NCBI GenBank assembly: GCA_944384705.1
Contig: CALWUI010000027.1
Span: 62,001-126,000, forward strand
Direction: 5' to 3'
Length of the DNA: 64,000 nucleotides
Source: an uncultured Clostridia bacterium
GTDB lineage: Bacteria; Bacillota; Clostridia; Oscillospirales; Acutalibacteraceae
The position numbers were made by a program, and so were the translations under genes. The first letter of the stretch is position 1. Every line of letters begins with the position of its first letter. The notes under the pieces were generated by a model. It did not search any database. It was not told the origin of the DNA and was given only the letters and a program-made list of their open reading frames with translations. This document shows positions 39,766-48,956 of the stretch, in pieces.

Positions 39766-41082
39766 ATGCTAGATTTTTTAAAGCCAGCTAAGCCTATAGA
39801 AAGACTTCCTAAAGAAAAAATCGCTGCAGTTTATAAAAGATATAGAATCCAGGTTTTTATTAGTATTTACTTTGGATACCTGATATATTACTTTGTTAGG
39901 AGCAATTTTGTATTTGCAAAGGATTATTTATTGAATTTAGGATTCAGCAAAACTGAGGTAGGCTTTGTAGCATCGGCCTTAGGTTTGGCTTATGGAATAA
40001 GCAAATTTGTTATGGGCAATGTCTCAGATAGATCGAATGCGAGATATTTTTTGGCTATTGGCCTAATTTTATCTGGAATAATAAACTTGTTTTTGCCAAA
40101 TACATATAATGTATTTTTTATGTTTATTTTAATGTTTTTAAATGGTTGGTTTCAGGGTATGGGCTGGCCACCTTGTGGAAGAATAATGACTCACTGGTTT
40201 TCTGACAGAGAACGAGGAGTAAAAATGGCACTATGGAACACGGCTCATAACTTAGGAGGAGGCTTAATAGCTACAGTTGCACTTTTGGGAGTCTCTTTAT
40301 TTGATAGCTGGAAGGGGATTTTTTACTTTCCGGCCATAATTGCAATTATTGGAGGATTCATTTATATACTGTTAGCTCGTGATACACCACAATCTGTTGG
40401 GCTGCCGCCAATTGAAGAGTTCAAAAATGATTATCCCGAGGTCCAAAAAGATATTAAAGATAAAGAAGCTGAACTATCGGGCAAAGAGATTTTATTCAAA
40501 TATGTACTAAACAATAAATTTTTATGGTATATAGCTATAGCAAACGTGTTTGTTTATCTTGTGAGATACGGAGTAATAAATTGGGTTCCAACTTATTTAA
40601 AAGAAGCGCGAGGCTTTAGCATAACAGAATCGTCTATAGCATTTGCATTGTTCGAGTATGCGGCGATTCCTGGAACCATAATAATTGGCTGGCTTAGCGA
40701 CAATATTTTTAATGGCAGACGTGCCCCTATAGGTATATTTTGTATGATAGGAGTCGCACTAGCAACGTTACTTTATTGGCAAAGTAAGAATTTTTTAGTT
40801 ATAAACTGTGCGCTTGCCTCTATTGGAGCACTGATTTATGGTCCCGTTATGCTAATAGGTGTAAGTGCTCTTGATTTAGTTCCTAAAAAAGCTGCAGGCA
40901 CAGCTGCCGGATTTACAGGTCTATTTGGTTATATGGGTGGTCAAGTCTTAGCAGAGTTTGCAATTGGAGCGGTTGTAGACAAATTTAGCTGGGACGGAGG
41001 TTTTATTACCTTAATTATTTGTAGCGTTTTAGCAATAATTTTTCTGTCATTCACATGGAATACGCATAATATTAAATCCTAA
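39766..41082 (+). CDS. glpT: glycerol-3-phosphate transporter-like MFS protein
   Basis: A 438-residue, 12-helix organophosphate:phosphate antiporter. It has the family marks YYFVRSNF in helix 1 and VYLVRYGVINWVPTYL in helix 7, whose arginines bind the substrate phosphate, plus GWFQGMGWPPCGR and DTPQSVGLPPIEE of the GlpT branch. It takes up glycerol-3-phosphate in exchange for phosphate. Hexose-phosphate specificity (UhpT) cannot be fully excluded. It has its own terminator, and no glycerol genes are adjacent. Confidence 0.88.
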   Translation: MLDFLKPAKPIERLPKEKIAAVYKRYRIQVFISIYFGYLIYYFVRSNFVFAKDYLLNLGFSKTEVGFVASALGLAYGISKFVMGNVSDRSNARYFLAIGLILSGIINLFLPNTYNVFFMFILMFLNGWFQGMGWPPCGRIMTHWFSDRERGVKMALWNTAHNLGGGLIATVALLGVSLFDSWKGIFYFPAIIAIIGGFIYILLARDTPQSVGLPPIEEFKNDYPEVQKDIKDKEAELSGKEILFKYVLNNKFLWYIAIANVFVYLVRYGVINWVPTYLKEARGFSITESSIAFALFEYAAIPGTIIIGWLSDNIFNGRRAPIGIFCMIGVALATLLYWQSKNFLVINCALASIGALIYGPVMLIGVSALDLVPKKAAGTAAGFTGLFGYMGGQVLAEFAIGAVVDKFSWDGGFITLIICSVLAIIFLSFTWNTHNIKS

Positions 41083-41120
41083 CAATGAGTTTAAATTAGT
41101 CAGTATTATTTTTTATTTGT

Positions 41121-41160
41121 AAAAGCCTCTCAGATTTTTCTGAGAGGCTTTTTTTATTTT
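41121..41160 (+). terminator. terminator after glpT
   Basis: AAAAGCCTCTCAGA and its complement form a 14-bp stem with a 4-base T loop, then TTTTTTTATTTT. It overlaps the end of the convergent membrane-protein gene. Confidence 0.9.
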
Positions 41161-41534
41161 TTGTACCTAGTTCCATATTTATTTTTAAAACGTTTTGTAT
41201 TCTTACACAATTTATATAGGCAAAATGAGAAAAAAATAGTCCCAAAAACAGAAATAGCAATCAAAAAGATTCCAATAAACATTAAAAGATGTCCATTATC
41301 GGCTAAATCGGAAGAAGCTAAATTTTTTTGTATAAAATCGAATTCACGGTTTTCTTTTTTTATATCATCGTCAAGAACTATTTTCCAGTCATCAGGCGAA
41401 AGAGTGTCTTCTTGTTTTTCCGAGAGAACCCTTAAATTATATGCATCACAAAAATAATCATATTTAAAATGAATACTAACAAGAGATGCAAAGATCAAAA
41501 ATAAAAAGAAAAAAAAACTTATTATTTTTTTCAA
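41154..41534 (-). CDS. small two-helix membrane protein
   Basis: A 126-residue protein that I do not recognise. Hydrophobic helices at about 4-22 and 83-110 flank an acidic middle and end in a basic tail (KNTKRFKNKYGTRYKK), so the middle is probably outside the cell. It starts at a TTG (41534) behind TAGGGAGGA. It faces away from the particle operon and shares the promoter gap with it. It is too different from known holins to call one. Confidence 0.55.
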   Translation of the reverse strand: MKKIISFFFFLFLIFASLVSIHFKYDYFCDAYNLRVLSEKQEDTLSPDDWKIVLDDDIKKENREFDFIQKNLASSDLADNGHLLMFIGIFLIAISVFGTIFFSFCLYKLCKNTKRFKNKYGTRYKK

Positions 41535-41570
41535 AAAAATTCCTCCCTAAAAGATTAAACAACCTTTTTT

Positions 41571-41600
41571 ATGATATCACATTTTGTAGATCTAAGACAA
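41571..41600 (-). promoter_or_regulatory. promoter of the two-helix protein gene
   Basis: On the minus strand TTGTCT and TATCAT are 18 bases apart. On the plus strand the same gap offers only a weak pair (TTGTAG 41584-41589, TAAAAT 41606-41611, spacing 16) for the particle operon. Confidence 0.5.
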
Positions 41601-41693
41601 TACATTAAAATTTTTTATTTTTGTTTTTCTCCAAAAGGCAAATAAACTAGTTTTTTTTGTGTTATTTGAAAATATAAAAAGGAGGGTAAATAT

Positions 41694-42194
41694 TTGAAGC
41701 ATTCTAATAAAAAGAAATTGACTCATCGTGAGTATTCATTCTGCAATTATTATGTCAATTCTGGGGATGTAAAAAAGTCAGCTGCCTTTGCCGGATATAA
41801 GCTGGACCCTGAACTGACAGGTTATAAGCTTTTGCAAAGAGATGATATTAATTCTAAAATAGATGAACTATATGATCAAAAGAAGAAAAATTTGCTTTAT
41901 AAAGCGTGCAGAGGATATGAAAAATTAGCATTTGGCAGTATTTCTGATGCAATAAAGTTAATTTACTCCGACAACATATCTTTAGACGCGATTTGTAGAA
42001 TGGATCTTTTTAACGTTGCCGAAATTAAAAAACCTCGAGATGGAATGCTAGAAATAAAATTTTTTGACAGATTTAAAGCACTAGAGAAGTTACAACAATT
42101 AGATTTTTTAAGTGCAAATCAAAATAATTCATTCTACTCTGCAATAGAAAATAGCCTGCAATCCTTGAATCCTTCAGAGTTTTCTGAGGATTAA
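41694..42194 (+). CDS. terminase small subunit
   Basis: A 166-residue protein. It opens with the Terminase_2 pattern (LTHREYSFCNYYVNSGDVKKSAAFAGY), a helix-turn-helix region that recognises packaging sites or DNA ends, followed by a helical oligomerisation part. It starts at a TTG behind AAGGAGGG. It is first in the operon, directly before the large terminase. In gene transfer agents this subunit has lost specific pac binding. That cannot be judged here. Confidence 0.85.
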   Translation: MKHSNKKKLTHREYSFCNYYVNSGDVKKSAAFAGYKLDPELTGYKLLQRDDINSKIDELYDQKKKNLLYKACRGYEKLAFGSISDAIKLIYSDNISLDAICRMDLFNVAEIKKPRDGMLEIKFFDRFKALEKLQQLDFLSANQNNSFYSAIENSLQSLNPSEFSED

Positions 42195-42208
42195 GAGGTG
42201 GGATATCT

Positions 42209-43465
42209 TTGAAATTTAACTCGTTTTCTAAAAAACAACTAAAAGTTTTAACTTGGTGGTTTAATCCTAAGTTGTTAAGCAGATATGATGCATTGATTTG
42301 TGATGGTGCTATTAGAAGCGGAAAAACAATCTGCATGGGAATATCTTTTGTTGCCTGGGCTATGAAAAATTTTAATTTTTCTACTTTTGCAATTTGCGGA
42401 AAAACTCTTGGTTCATTAAAAAGAAATTTTGTCGATCCATTACTTCCACTATTAAATGATATTGGATTTCATTGCAAATTTAAAATCTCTGAAAATCTGA
42501 TAACAATAGGTTTTAGCCGAATAGAAAATAAATTTTACTTATTTTCAGGAAAAGATGAAGCCAGTGCAGCGTTTATTCAGGGGATAACTCTATCAGGAAT
42601 ATTGTTTGACGAAGTAGCCTTAATGCCTCAGTCTTTTGTAGAGCAAGCATTAGCCAGATGTTCTATTGCAGGTTCTAAATTCTGGTTTAATTGCAATCCG
42701 GAGTACCCTCAACATTGGTTCTACCAAGAATGGATAAGCAAGGCCGACAAAAAAAATGCGCTTTATTTACATTTTACAATGGATGATAATCCTTCTTTGT
42801 CGGAGTATATAAAACAGCGCTATGCCGGATTATACAGTGGAACGTTTTATGAACGTTTTATTGAGGGACGATGGGTGGCAACGCAGGGGAATGTGTATCC
42901 AGAGATGTGCAGTTTAGAAGCTTTTGTAGATGTTCCAAAAGTAAATTTTGAAAAATATATGATTTCTTGTGACTATGGCACTGTTAATCCTACCTCCATG
43001 GGGCTGTGGGCCAAATTTGATGGAGCTTGGTATAGGATCCGAGAGTATTATTATGATTCTAGAAAGACTGGTTTTTCAAAAACAGATGAAGAACATTATG
43101 AATCTCTTTGTAATTTGGCAGGATCTTTTAAAGTTGAGGCAATGACTGTAGATCCATCTGCTGCAAGTTTTATTACGCTTATTCGCAAAAATGGCAGATT
43201 TAAGGTGATTCCGGCAAAAAACAATGTAATTAACGGAATCAGAAAGGTTTCTACGGCACTAAAAAATAAAACTTTGATAATTTGCAATACGTGTAAAGAT
43301 AGTATTCGAGAGTTTTCTTTGTATCGATGGGAGGATTCACAAAACAAGGATGTTCCTGTTAAAGAAAATGATCATGCTATGGACGACATTAGATATTTTG
43401 CGTCTACATTGATGGATGATGAGCCTGACGACAGCTTTTTTGCTTTTGCATGCAAAAGAGAATAA
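42209..43465 (+). CDS. terminase large subunit (PBSX type)
   Basis: A 418-residue DNA-packaging motor. The N-terminal ATPase has Walker A GAIRSGKT (residues 33-40) and Walker B ILFDEVAL (about 133). The C-terminal RNase H-like nuclease has acidic residues in SCDYGTVNP, TVDPSAAS and DHAMDDIRYF. It starts at a TTG after AGAGGTGGGAT. All catalytic parts are present, so the cluster should be able to package DNA. Confidence 0.93.
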   Translation: MKFNSFSKKQLKVLTWWFNPKLLSRYDALICDGAIRSGKTICMGISFVAWAMKNFNFSTFAICGKTLGSLKRNFVDPLLPLLNDIGFHCKFKISENLITIGFSRIENKFYLFSGKDEASAAFIQGITLSGILFDEVALMPQSFVEQALARCSIAGSKFWFNCNPEYPQHWFYQEWISKADKKNALYLHFTMDDNPSLSEYIKQRYAGLYSGTFYERFIEGRWVATQGNVYPEMCSLEAFVDVPKVNFEKYMISCDYGTVNPTSMGLWAKFDGAWYRIREYYYDSRKTGFSKTDEEHYESLCNLAGSFKVEAMTVDPSAASFITLIRKNGRFKVIPAKNNVINGIRKVSTALKNKTLIICNTCKDSIREFSLYRWEDSQNKDVPVKENDHAMDDIRYFASTLMDDEPDDSFFAFACKRE

Positions 43466-43485
43466 TTTTTAAAAGGAGTGATTAA

Positions 43486-44637
43486 ATGAAGTTCTTTAAA
43501 ATTAGAAAAAAAAATGAATATTCAGCAGTGCAAACTGTTCAGACGCCAAGAAAAACAAATCCTTTTTATGAATTGAATAACTATAATCCTAGAGCACAGG
43601 CCGAATATGAGTTATATGCTTTGTTGCGAGAGGCTGTTCCTATTATCGATGCAGCTATTTGCAAAACAGTTAGACTTGTGGGCAGCTTTAAAATCGATTG
43701 CTCAGATAAAAATATAGAAAATCAGTTAAATAGATTTATCTCTCATGTAAAAGTTAATTCTTGCGAAAACGGTTTGAATGCGTTTATATCTACATATTTA
43801 GACCAAATGTTAACATATGGAACAGCTGTGGGAGAGATAGTTACGAACACGTTAAATAACGACATAGCAGCACTTTATAATGCATCACTTAAAGACATAA
43901 AGCTAAAAACAGGCCAAAATCCTCTAAATTTAGAAGTATGCAAAGAGGACGAGAATGGTAAAGTGATTCCGCTAAAATATCAAAATTTACTTTTAGTAAC
44001 GCCGCTAAAACCAGAGCCTGGTCATATTTATGGCACATCCATTTTAAAAGGTCTTCCTTTTGTGAGCGGGATTTTACTTAATATATACCACAGTATTAAC
44101 GCAAACTGGGAGAGAGTAGGCAATGTCCGTTTTGCAGTTACATATAAACCTGGCCCAGATGCCAGCGAAAAAGCCTACGCAAAAGAGAGAGCTATGCAGG
44201 TTGCTAATGAATGGAGTCGAGCTATGAGTTCTTGTGGAGAAGTGAGTGATTTTGTATCTGTAGGAGATGTAAGTATAAAGGTAATTGGTGCAGATAATCA
44301 AGTTTTAGACAGTCAGGTGCCTGTTCGCCAAATGCTTGAACAAATTGTTGCAAAACTTGCAATACCACCATTTATTTTGGGGCTTTCTTGGTCTACTACA
44401 GAAAAAATGTCTGCCCAACAGGCGGATATTTTAACAAGCGAATTAGAATTTTATAGACGATGTCTAGCCCCAGTTATAGAGAGAATTTGTAATAAATGGC
44501 TTGCGTTTAATGGCATGTACGCGGATTTTAGCATTGTTTGGGATAATATAAACCTGCAAGACGAAGTAGAAACAGCTAATGCAAGGTTGATGACAGCAAG
44601 AGCTGCAGAAATTGAAAAAAGATTGGGGAATATCTAA
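43486..44637 (+). CDS. portal protein
   Basis: A 383-residue protein with the portal layout: an N-terminal wing (LREAVPIIDAAICKTVRLVGSF), a central part (YGTAVGEIV, GHIYGTSILKGLP) and a stem/crown helix (MSAQQADILTSELEFYRRCLAPVIERI). It would form the dodecameric ring through which DNA enters the capsid. It lies between terminase and protease as expected, and its stop overlaps the next start. Confidence 0.85.
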   Translation: MKFFKIRKKNEYSAVQTVQTPRKTNPFYELNNYNPRAQAEYELYALLREAVPIIDAAICKTVRLVGSFKIDCSDKNIENQLNRFISHVKVNSCENGLNAFISTYLDQMLTYGTAVGEIVTNTLNNDIAALYNASLKDIKLKTGQNPLNLEVCKEDENGKVIPLKYQNLLLVTPLKPEPGHIYGTSILKGLPFVSGILLNIYHSINANWERVGNVRFAVTYKPGPDASEKAYAKERAMQVANEWSRAMSSCGEVSDFVSVGDVSIKVIGADNQVLDSQVPVRQMLEQIVAKLAIPPFILGLSWSTTEKMSAQQADILTSELEFYRRCLAPVIERICNKWLAFNGMYADFSIVWDNINLQDEVETANARLMTARAAEIEKRLGNI

Positions 44638-45620
44638 TGAAAGATGGTTATGTTATAAAGAGCAATTCGAATTATGAGGTAAATCATAGTGATCTTGATT
44701 TGATAAACAATTATACTCGCAGAAGGTTAACTGAAGATGACGTATATATTTTTTCTGTAGTACTCTGCGATAATGAAATAGATAGAGAGTACGAAAAATT
44801 TACAAGAGAAGCACTAAAAATTTTAGCAGAAATGTTTGTAGGCAAAACCGGAGTTATAGATCACGAAGCAAAGAGTGAAAATCAAATGGCAAGGATTTTT
44901 GCCTGCAATGTTGAAGATATACCAAATAAAACAAACTCTGTAGGTGAGCAATACTGTAGGTTAGTTGCAAGAGCTTACATGCCAAGATGCGAAAAAAATA
45001 ATGATTTTATTTTAGAAATAGATTCAGGAATAAAAAAAGAAGTAAGCGTAGGGTGTGCCGTAAAAAAAATGACTTGTTCTATTTGTGGCAGCGATGTTAA
45101 AATTGCCCCATGCGATCACAGAAAAGGTGAGTTATACGGTGAATCTCTTTGCTATGTTATTTTAAGTGAGCCTTTAGATGCTTACGAATGGTCCTTTGTT
45201 GCGGTTCCAGCACAAAAAAATGCAGGTGTTATAAAAATGTTCAATTCGTTTTCGAAGGGAGGTGCTAAATCTATGAATGACTTAATTAAATCTATAAAAA
45301 GAGGCGAAGCTGTTACTATTACAGCGGAGCAAGCTAGAGAATTATCTAAGCTGATTAATGAGCTGGAGCGTCTTGCAAGTGAAGGTAAGGAGTATTACAA
45401 CGATTTGAAGCGAGAAGTTATGCGGCTTTGTGCATTAACTCAGCCAGAGCTAAATCCTCAGGTTATGGACAGTGTTACTTCTAAAATGGATTTATGTGAA
45501 TTGAAAGCCTTTAAAAAAGCTTTCGAGATAAAATCAGAAGAAGTTTTACCGGCTAGACCTCAGTTATCTTACTTAAAAAAAGAAAAAACAAATCAAAAAA
45601 TTAAGGACTTTAAAATGTAG
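44637..45620 (+). CDS. prohead protease with C-terminal scaffold region
   Basis: A 327-residue protein. The first 205 residues resemble phage head-maturation proteases: a conserved His in GVIDHEAK and a Ser in KKEVSVGCAV, followed by a Cys-rich knuckle (CSICGSDVKIAPCDH) that may bind zinc. The last 115 residues are helical and charged like a scaffold or delta domain. An internal start with an excellent ribosome binding site separates the two parts. The capsid gene follows 37 bases later. Confidence 0.8.
   Translation: MKDGYVIKSNSNYEVNHSDLDLINNYTRRRLTEDDVYIFSVVLCDNEIDREYEKFTREALKILAEMFVGKTGVIDHEAKSENQMARIFACNVEDIPNKTNSVGEQYCRLVARAYMPRCEKNNDFILEIDSGIKKEVSVGCAVKKMTCSICGSDVKIAPCDHRKGELYGESLCYVILSEPLDAYEWSFVAVPAQKNAGVIKMFNSFSKGGAKSMNDLIKSIKRGEAVTITAEQARELSKLINELERLASEGKEYYNDLKREVMRLCALTQPELNPQVMDSVTSKMDLCELKAFKKAFEIKSEEVLPARPQLSYLKKEKTNQKIKDFKM
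45255..45264 (+). promoter_or_regulatory. internal ribosome binding site for a nested scaffold protein
   Basis: AAGGGAGGTG lies eight bases before an in-frame ATG at 45273 inside the protease gene. Confidence 0.7.
45273..45620 (+). CDS. nested scaffold protein, in frame with the protease
   Basis: A 115-residue product of an internal in-frame start. It is helical, with a long charged stretch (ARELSKLINELERLASEGKEY) suited to a coiled-coil scaffold. The arrangement matches lambda C/Nu3, where the scaffold is made from an internal start of the protease gene so that more scaffold than protease is produced. The assignment rests on position, the strong ribosome binding site and composition. Confidence 0.6.
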   Translation: MNDLIKSIKRGEAVTITAEQARELSKLINELERLASEGKEYYNDLKREVMRLCALTQPELNPQVMDSVTSKMDLCELKAFKKAFEIKSEEVLPARPQLSYLKKEKTNQKIKDFKM

Positions 45621-45657
45621 TCTATAAAAAATTAATTAAATTTATGGAGGAGTAAAA

Positions 45658-46671
45658 ATGGCTTTTTATGATTCAGTAAAACTTGAAAAGGGTATGTATA
45701 ATTTAGGCTTTACAAAAGCATTAGAATCTATAGACCCATCAGAAAACTATGAGGGAACAGACTTAGCTGGCTTAGATGCTTATGAGCGCCAACTAAAAAG
45801 ATTTAATATTAGGGTTAAAGGGCAAAATTCTGATGTTATTGAGAGCTTTTTTAAAACGACAGATTCTGCGGTATTATTTCCCGAATTTGTAAAGCGGAGC
45901 GTTTTGCAGGGTATGGATAGTTCTAATATATTAGCCTCAATAGTTGCAACTGTAACTAATGTAGAAAACAATGACTACAGAACTATAAAATCTACAACAG
46001 ACAGTACGTCAGGAAATTCTGTAAATGAAACAAGCGAACTTCCAGAAACTGCAATTCAAACAAAAACCAGCCTGGTATCAATGAAAAAGCGCGGCAGAGT
46101 AATTTCTACCTCTTATGAGGCTTTAAAACATAAACGTCTAGACCTTTTTGCAGTTATGCTTAGAAAAATAGGTTTTGACATAGCAAATGCACAACTAGGC
46201 GATGCCGTAGATGTTTTAGTAAATGGAGATGAATCTGGAAGCGCCGCGGCAGCAGTTACTCCTGTTAGCACAAGTGGCATAGCTTATGCAGATTTGATCG
46301 AACTATGGGCCAATTTATCCGGTTATGAGCTAAATACAATCTTGGCAAATACCGAAACAATGCAAAACTTGCTTGCATTAACCGAACTGCAAGATGTACA
46401 GACTCTTTTAAGTTTTAAAGATGCTACACAGGTTGTTACACCGCTTGGCGCAACCTTGCACCGTGTTGATAAAGTTGCAGATAATACGATTGTTGGGTTT
46501 GATAAGAACTGCTCATTGGAGATGGTAAGAGTAGGTGACTTAACTGTAGATTACGATAAATTAATTGACAAACAGCTAGAAAGAGCAGCAATTAGTGCGA
46601 CAGCTGGTTTTGCAAAAATTTTTGCAGATGCAGCTAAAAAAATGACTTATACGCCAGCAATAACAGAGTAA
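45658..46671 (+). CDS. major capsid protein (HK97-fold candidate)
   Basis: A 337-residue protein directly after the protease/scaffold gene, behind GGAGGAG. The N-terminal 60 residues are charged and may be the part removed by the protease. The rest resembles phage major capsid proteins (LFPEFVKRSVLQG, SMKKRGRVISTSYEALKHKRLDLFAVMLRKIG, LANTETMQNLLALTELQD). Size and place fit. The fold is inferred. Confidence 0.85.
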   Translation: MAFYDSVKLEKGMYNLGFTKALESIDPSENYEGTDLAGLDAYERQLKRFNIRVKGQNSDVIESFFKTTDSAVLFPEFVKRSVLQGMDSSNILASIVATVTNVENNDYRTIKSTTDSTSGNSVNETSELPETAIQTKTSLVSMKKRGRVISTSYEALKHKRLDLFAVMLRKIGFDIANAQLGDAVDVLVNGDESGSAAAAVTPVSTSGIAYADLIELWANLSGYELNTILANTETMQNLLALTELQDVQTLLSFKDATQVVTPLGATLHRVDKVADNTIVGFDKNCSLEMVRVGDLTVDYDKLIDKQLERAAISATAGFAKIFADAAKKMTYTPAITE

Positions 46672-46690
46672 TCTGAAGGGATGATGAGTT

Positions 46691-47056
46691 TTGAATCTAG
46701 AAAATATTATAGAGCGGTTTGCTTTATTAGCTAGTTTGAGCAAAGAAGAAGCAAATAATTTTACATACATTTGCAGTGATGCAAAAGAAGAGATAATTTC
46801 AAAACTTTTACCCGATGTAGACTTGACTTTGCACAGTGAGCGGCTTATAGCCGCCGCTGGTGCTTTGAGTCTTTATAAATATATGCAGCTTAAGGCGTTG
46901 GGAGAATCTGTAGAGTCTTTTTCTGCTGGAGACATAACTGTAAAAGAAAACATGAGCAAAGCGGTAAAAGTTGCATACGAGATTTGGCAGGACGAAAAAG
47001 CAAAAATATCCGATCTATTAGAGGATGAAGATTTTGTTTTTTGGCAGGTGAAGTAA
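46691..47056 (+). CDS. head-tail connector protein
   Basis: A 121-residue mostly helical protein beginning at a TTG. It resembles gp6/gp15-type adaptors that bind below the portal (SKEEANNFTYICSDAKEEI, AAGALSLYKYMQLKA). It follows the capsid gene and overlaps nothing. The assignment is mainly by position and size. Confidence 0.65.
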   Translation: MNLENIIERFALLASLSKEEANNFTYICSDAKEEIISKLLPDVDLTLHSERLIAAAGALSLYKYMQLKALGESVESFSAGDITVKENMSKAVKVAYEIWQDEKAKISDLLEDEDFVFWQVK

Positions 47057-47057
47057 A

Positions 47058-47405
47058 ATGTTTAGCGATTGTGTTTCTAGCATTATAGATAAATTCGGTA
47101 GAGCGGTTACTATAAACCTGAGTGACAATAGTAAGATTAATACCAAAGCCTTTATTCAGCCTCTAAGATATAAAGATCAGACATATATGGGTGGAAAATG
47201 TTTAGACATAGGTTACTTAGACGGCAAAAATTATCTTTATATCGGAGATAAAAACACTCGACTAGATTTATATCCATTTAACACAAAAATAGATACATTT
47301 AATGAGAGCTATGTTGTAAAAAGAGCACAGGCAGTTTATCTTGGAGAAAATATTTTATACATATGGGCAATAGTTCAAGTTTTTGTGGAGGATGAAGATT
47401 TATGA
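47058..47405 (+). CDS. head closure or minor head protein
   Basis: A 115-residue protein, beta-rich, one base after the connector gene. Size and place match head-closure proteins of PBSX-like phages. I see no diagnostic motif. Its stop overlaps the next start (ATGA). Confidence 0.55.
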   Translation: MFSDCVSSIIDKFGRAVTINLSDNSKINTKAFIQPLRYKDQTYMGGKCLDIGYLDGKNYLYIGDKNTRLDLYPFNTKIDTFNESYVVKRAQAVYLGENILYIWAIVQVFVEDEDL

Positions 47406-47887
47406 GTGTATTTAATCAAATTGTTGACAAAATCAAATTGGATCTTTCAGAAAGTGTCAATTTAGCATCAATAAAATTTATAAGTCTAGATAACGAGGAG
47501 AAAGTACCTAATCCAATCAAAAATACTTATGTTTCATTTGAAATAGAAAAAATTTCAATAAAGGAGGGTTCTTTTAATTCGTTTCTTGGCACAGATACTT
47601 CTGGTGACCGGTATGGAAACAAAATGGAAATTATTTTAGATATGAATATTTTTTCTCCAAGAAAAAGCGGTAGCAAAGAGTGTTACGAAACCTTTTCTAA
47701 AATATACGAAGAACTCCTGCGCCACAGAGAAAATTATAATATTGATGAAATTTCGTGTGAAAAAACTAAATATAATATAGATGTTTTTTCGTTTGAACTA
47801 AACTGTAGCATAAAACTTAGCGCATATCTTGGATACGCAACAGAAGAGATTAATATAAGTGACATAAAAATAAAGAAAAAGAGCTAA
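47402..47887 (+). CDS. tail completion / tail terminator-like protein
   Basis: A 161-residue protein between the head-closure and sheath genes, where PBSX-like phages encode the tail terminator that caps the tube. It contains a mixed alpha/beta pattern. The assignment is by position. Confidence 0.5.
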   Translation: MSVFNQIVDKIKLDLSESVNLASIKFISLDNEEKVPNPIKNTYVSFEIEKISIKEGSFNSFLGTDTSGDRYGNKMEIILDMNIFSPRKSGSKECYETFSKIYEELLRHRENYNIDEISCEKTKYNIDVFSFELNCSIKLSAYLGYATEEINISDIKIKKKS

Positions 47888-47898
47888 GGGGTGATATT

Positions 47899-48945
47899 TT
47901 GACAATATTAGCAAAACAAAGACCAGGTGTGTATTCAGACTATAATACATCAAAAATAATGTACTCACAAAAAACAGGCAAGAGTATAGCTATTGTGGCA
48001 AAATCTAATGCAGAAACAGACAAAATATATAACATACAAAGTCTATTAGATGCTCAAACAATTTTTGAAAGCAGTAGCACAATGTATTTGCTATGCAAAG
48101 CTGTTTTAGAGAATGGAATGAGCAGCATTTTAGCAGTTTCAGTCGGGAGTTCTGACAATAATTACGAGTCAGCCTTTGACCTAATAGAAGCGACCGATGG
48201 AATAAGTGCAGTTATTTGCGACAGTACAAATGATTCTATTCAGCAATTACTGATGCAAAGTGTTTTAAATGCATCAGAGAATAAAAGAGAAAGGTTAGGC
48301 GTTTTAGCGTCACCAGAAAGTAACGATTCACTTAGCACATGGGCCAAACAATTTAATAGTGAAAGAATTCTTTTAATTGCGCAAAGCCCTATAAATTCAG
48401 AAGGAACAACTCTATCGAGTTGCAGTTTAGCGGCAGCTTTGGCAGCTGTAATTTCTAAATATACAGATCCATCTCAGTCATTTAATGGAGCAGAAATAGA
48501 AGGATTTTCTAAAATTAATAAATCTCTTACTGAAGACGAGGTTGATGAATATATAACAAATGGAATTATTCCTTTTGAAGTGGTTGCCGGTAGAATAGAA
48601 ATAATAAGGGCAGTAACCTCTAAAACAACAACTAATGGCGTAGCGGACAAAACATTTAAAGAAGTCAACACAATTTTAATTATTGATGAAGTTATAAAAT
48701 CTATTCGAGAGGCACTTAAAAATAATATTTCTGCAGCTAAGAACAATGTTACAACAAGAAATGCAATAAATAGTCAGGTGACTGTTAAGTTGCAAGAATT
48801 TTTAGATGCTGGAATCATAGATTCATATTCTGCACCAAATGTATATCAATCGAGCGAAGACCAAAGTGTTTGCATTGTAGAAATTGAATTTACAGTTGTA
48901 CAAGGAATAAATCAGATTCATATAACTGCCAATATAAATGTTTGA
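47899..48945 (+). CDS. contractile tail sheath protein
   Basis: A 348-residue sheath protein beginning at a TTG behind AAGGGGTGAT. The N-terminus (KQRPGVYSDYNT) and the C-terminal domain (NTILIIDEVIKSIREALKNN, TRNAINSQVTVKLQEFLDAGIIDSY) match phage sheath proteins. It is short for the family, with few surface domains. It shows that the tail is contractile. Confidence 0.88.
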   Translation: MTILAKQRPGVYSDYNTSKIMYSQKTGKSIAIVAKSNAETDKIYNIQSLLDAQTIFESSSTMYLLCKAVLENGMSSILAVSVGSSDNNYESAFDLIEATDGISAVICDSTNDSIQQLLMQSVLNASENKRERLGVLASPESNDSLSTWAKQFNSERILLIAQSPINSEGTTLSSCSLAAALAAVISKYTDPSQSFNGAEIEGFSKINKSLTEDEVDEYITNGIIPFEVVAGRIEIIRAVTSKTTTNGVADKTFKEVNTILIIDEVIKSIREALKNNISAAKNNVTTRNAINSQVTVKLQEFLDAGIIDSYSAPNVYQSSEDQSVCIVEIEFTVVQGINQIHITANINV

Positions 48946-48956
48946 GGAGGTGCTTT

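Noticed and set aside
41154-41534. The two-helix membrane protein as the missing holin of the particle operon
   Set aside because: It is on the opposite strand with its own sigma-A-like promoter, has a long acidic middle region, and no endolysin gene lies beside it.
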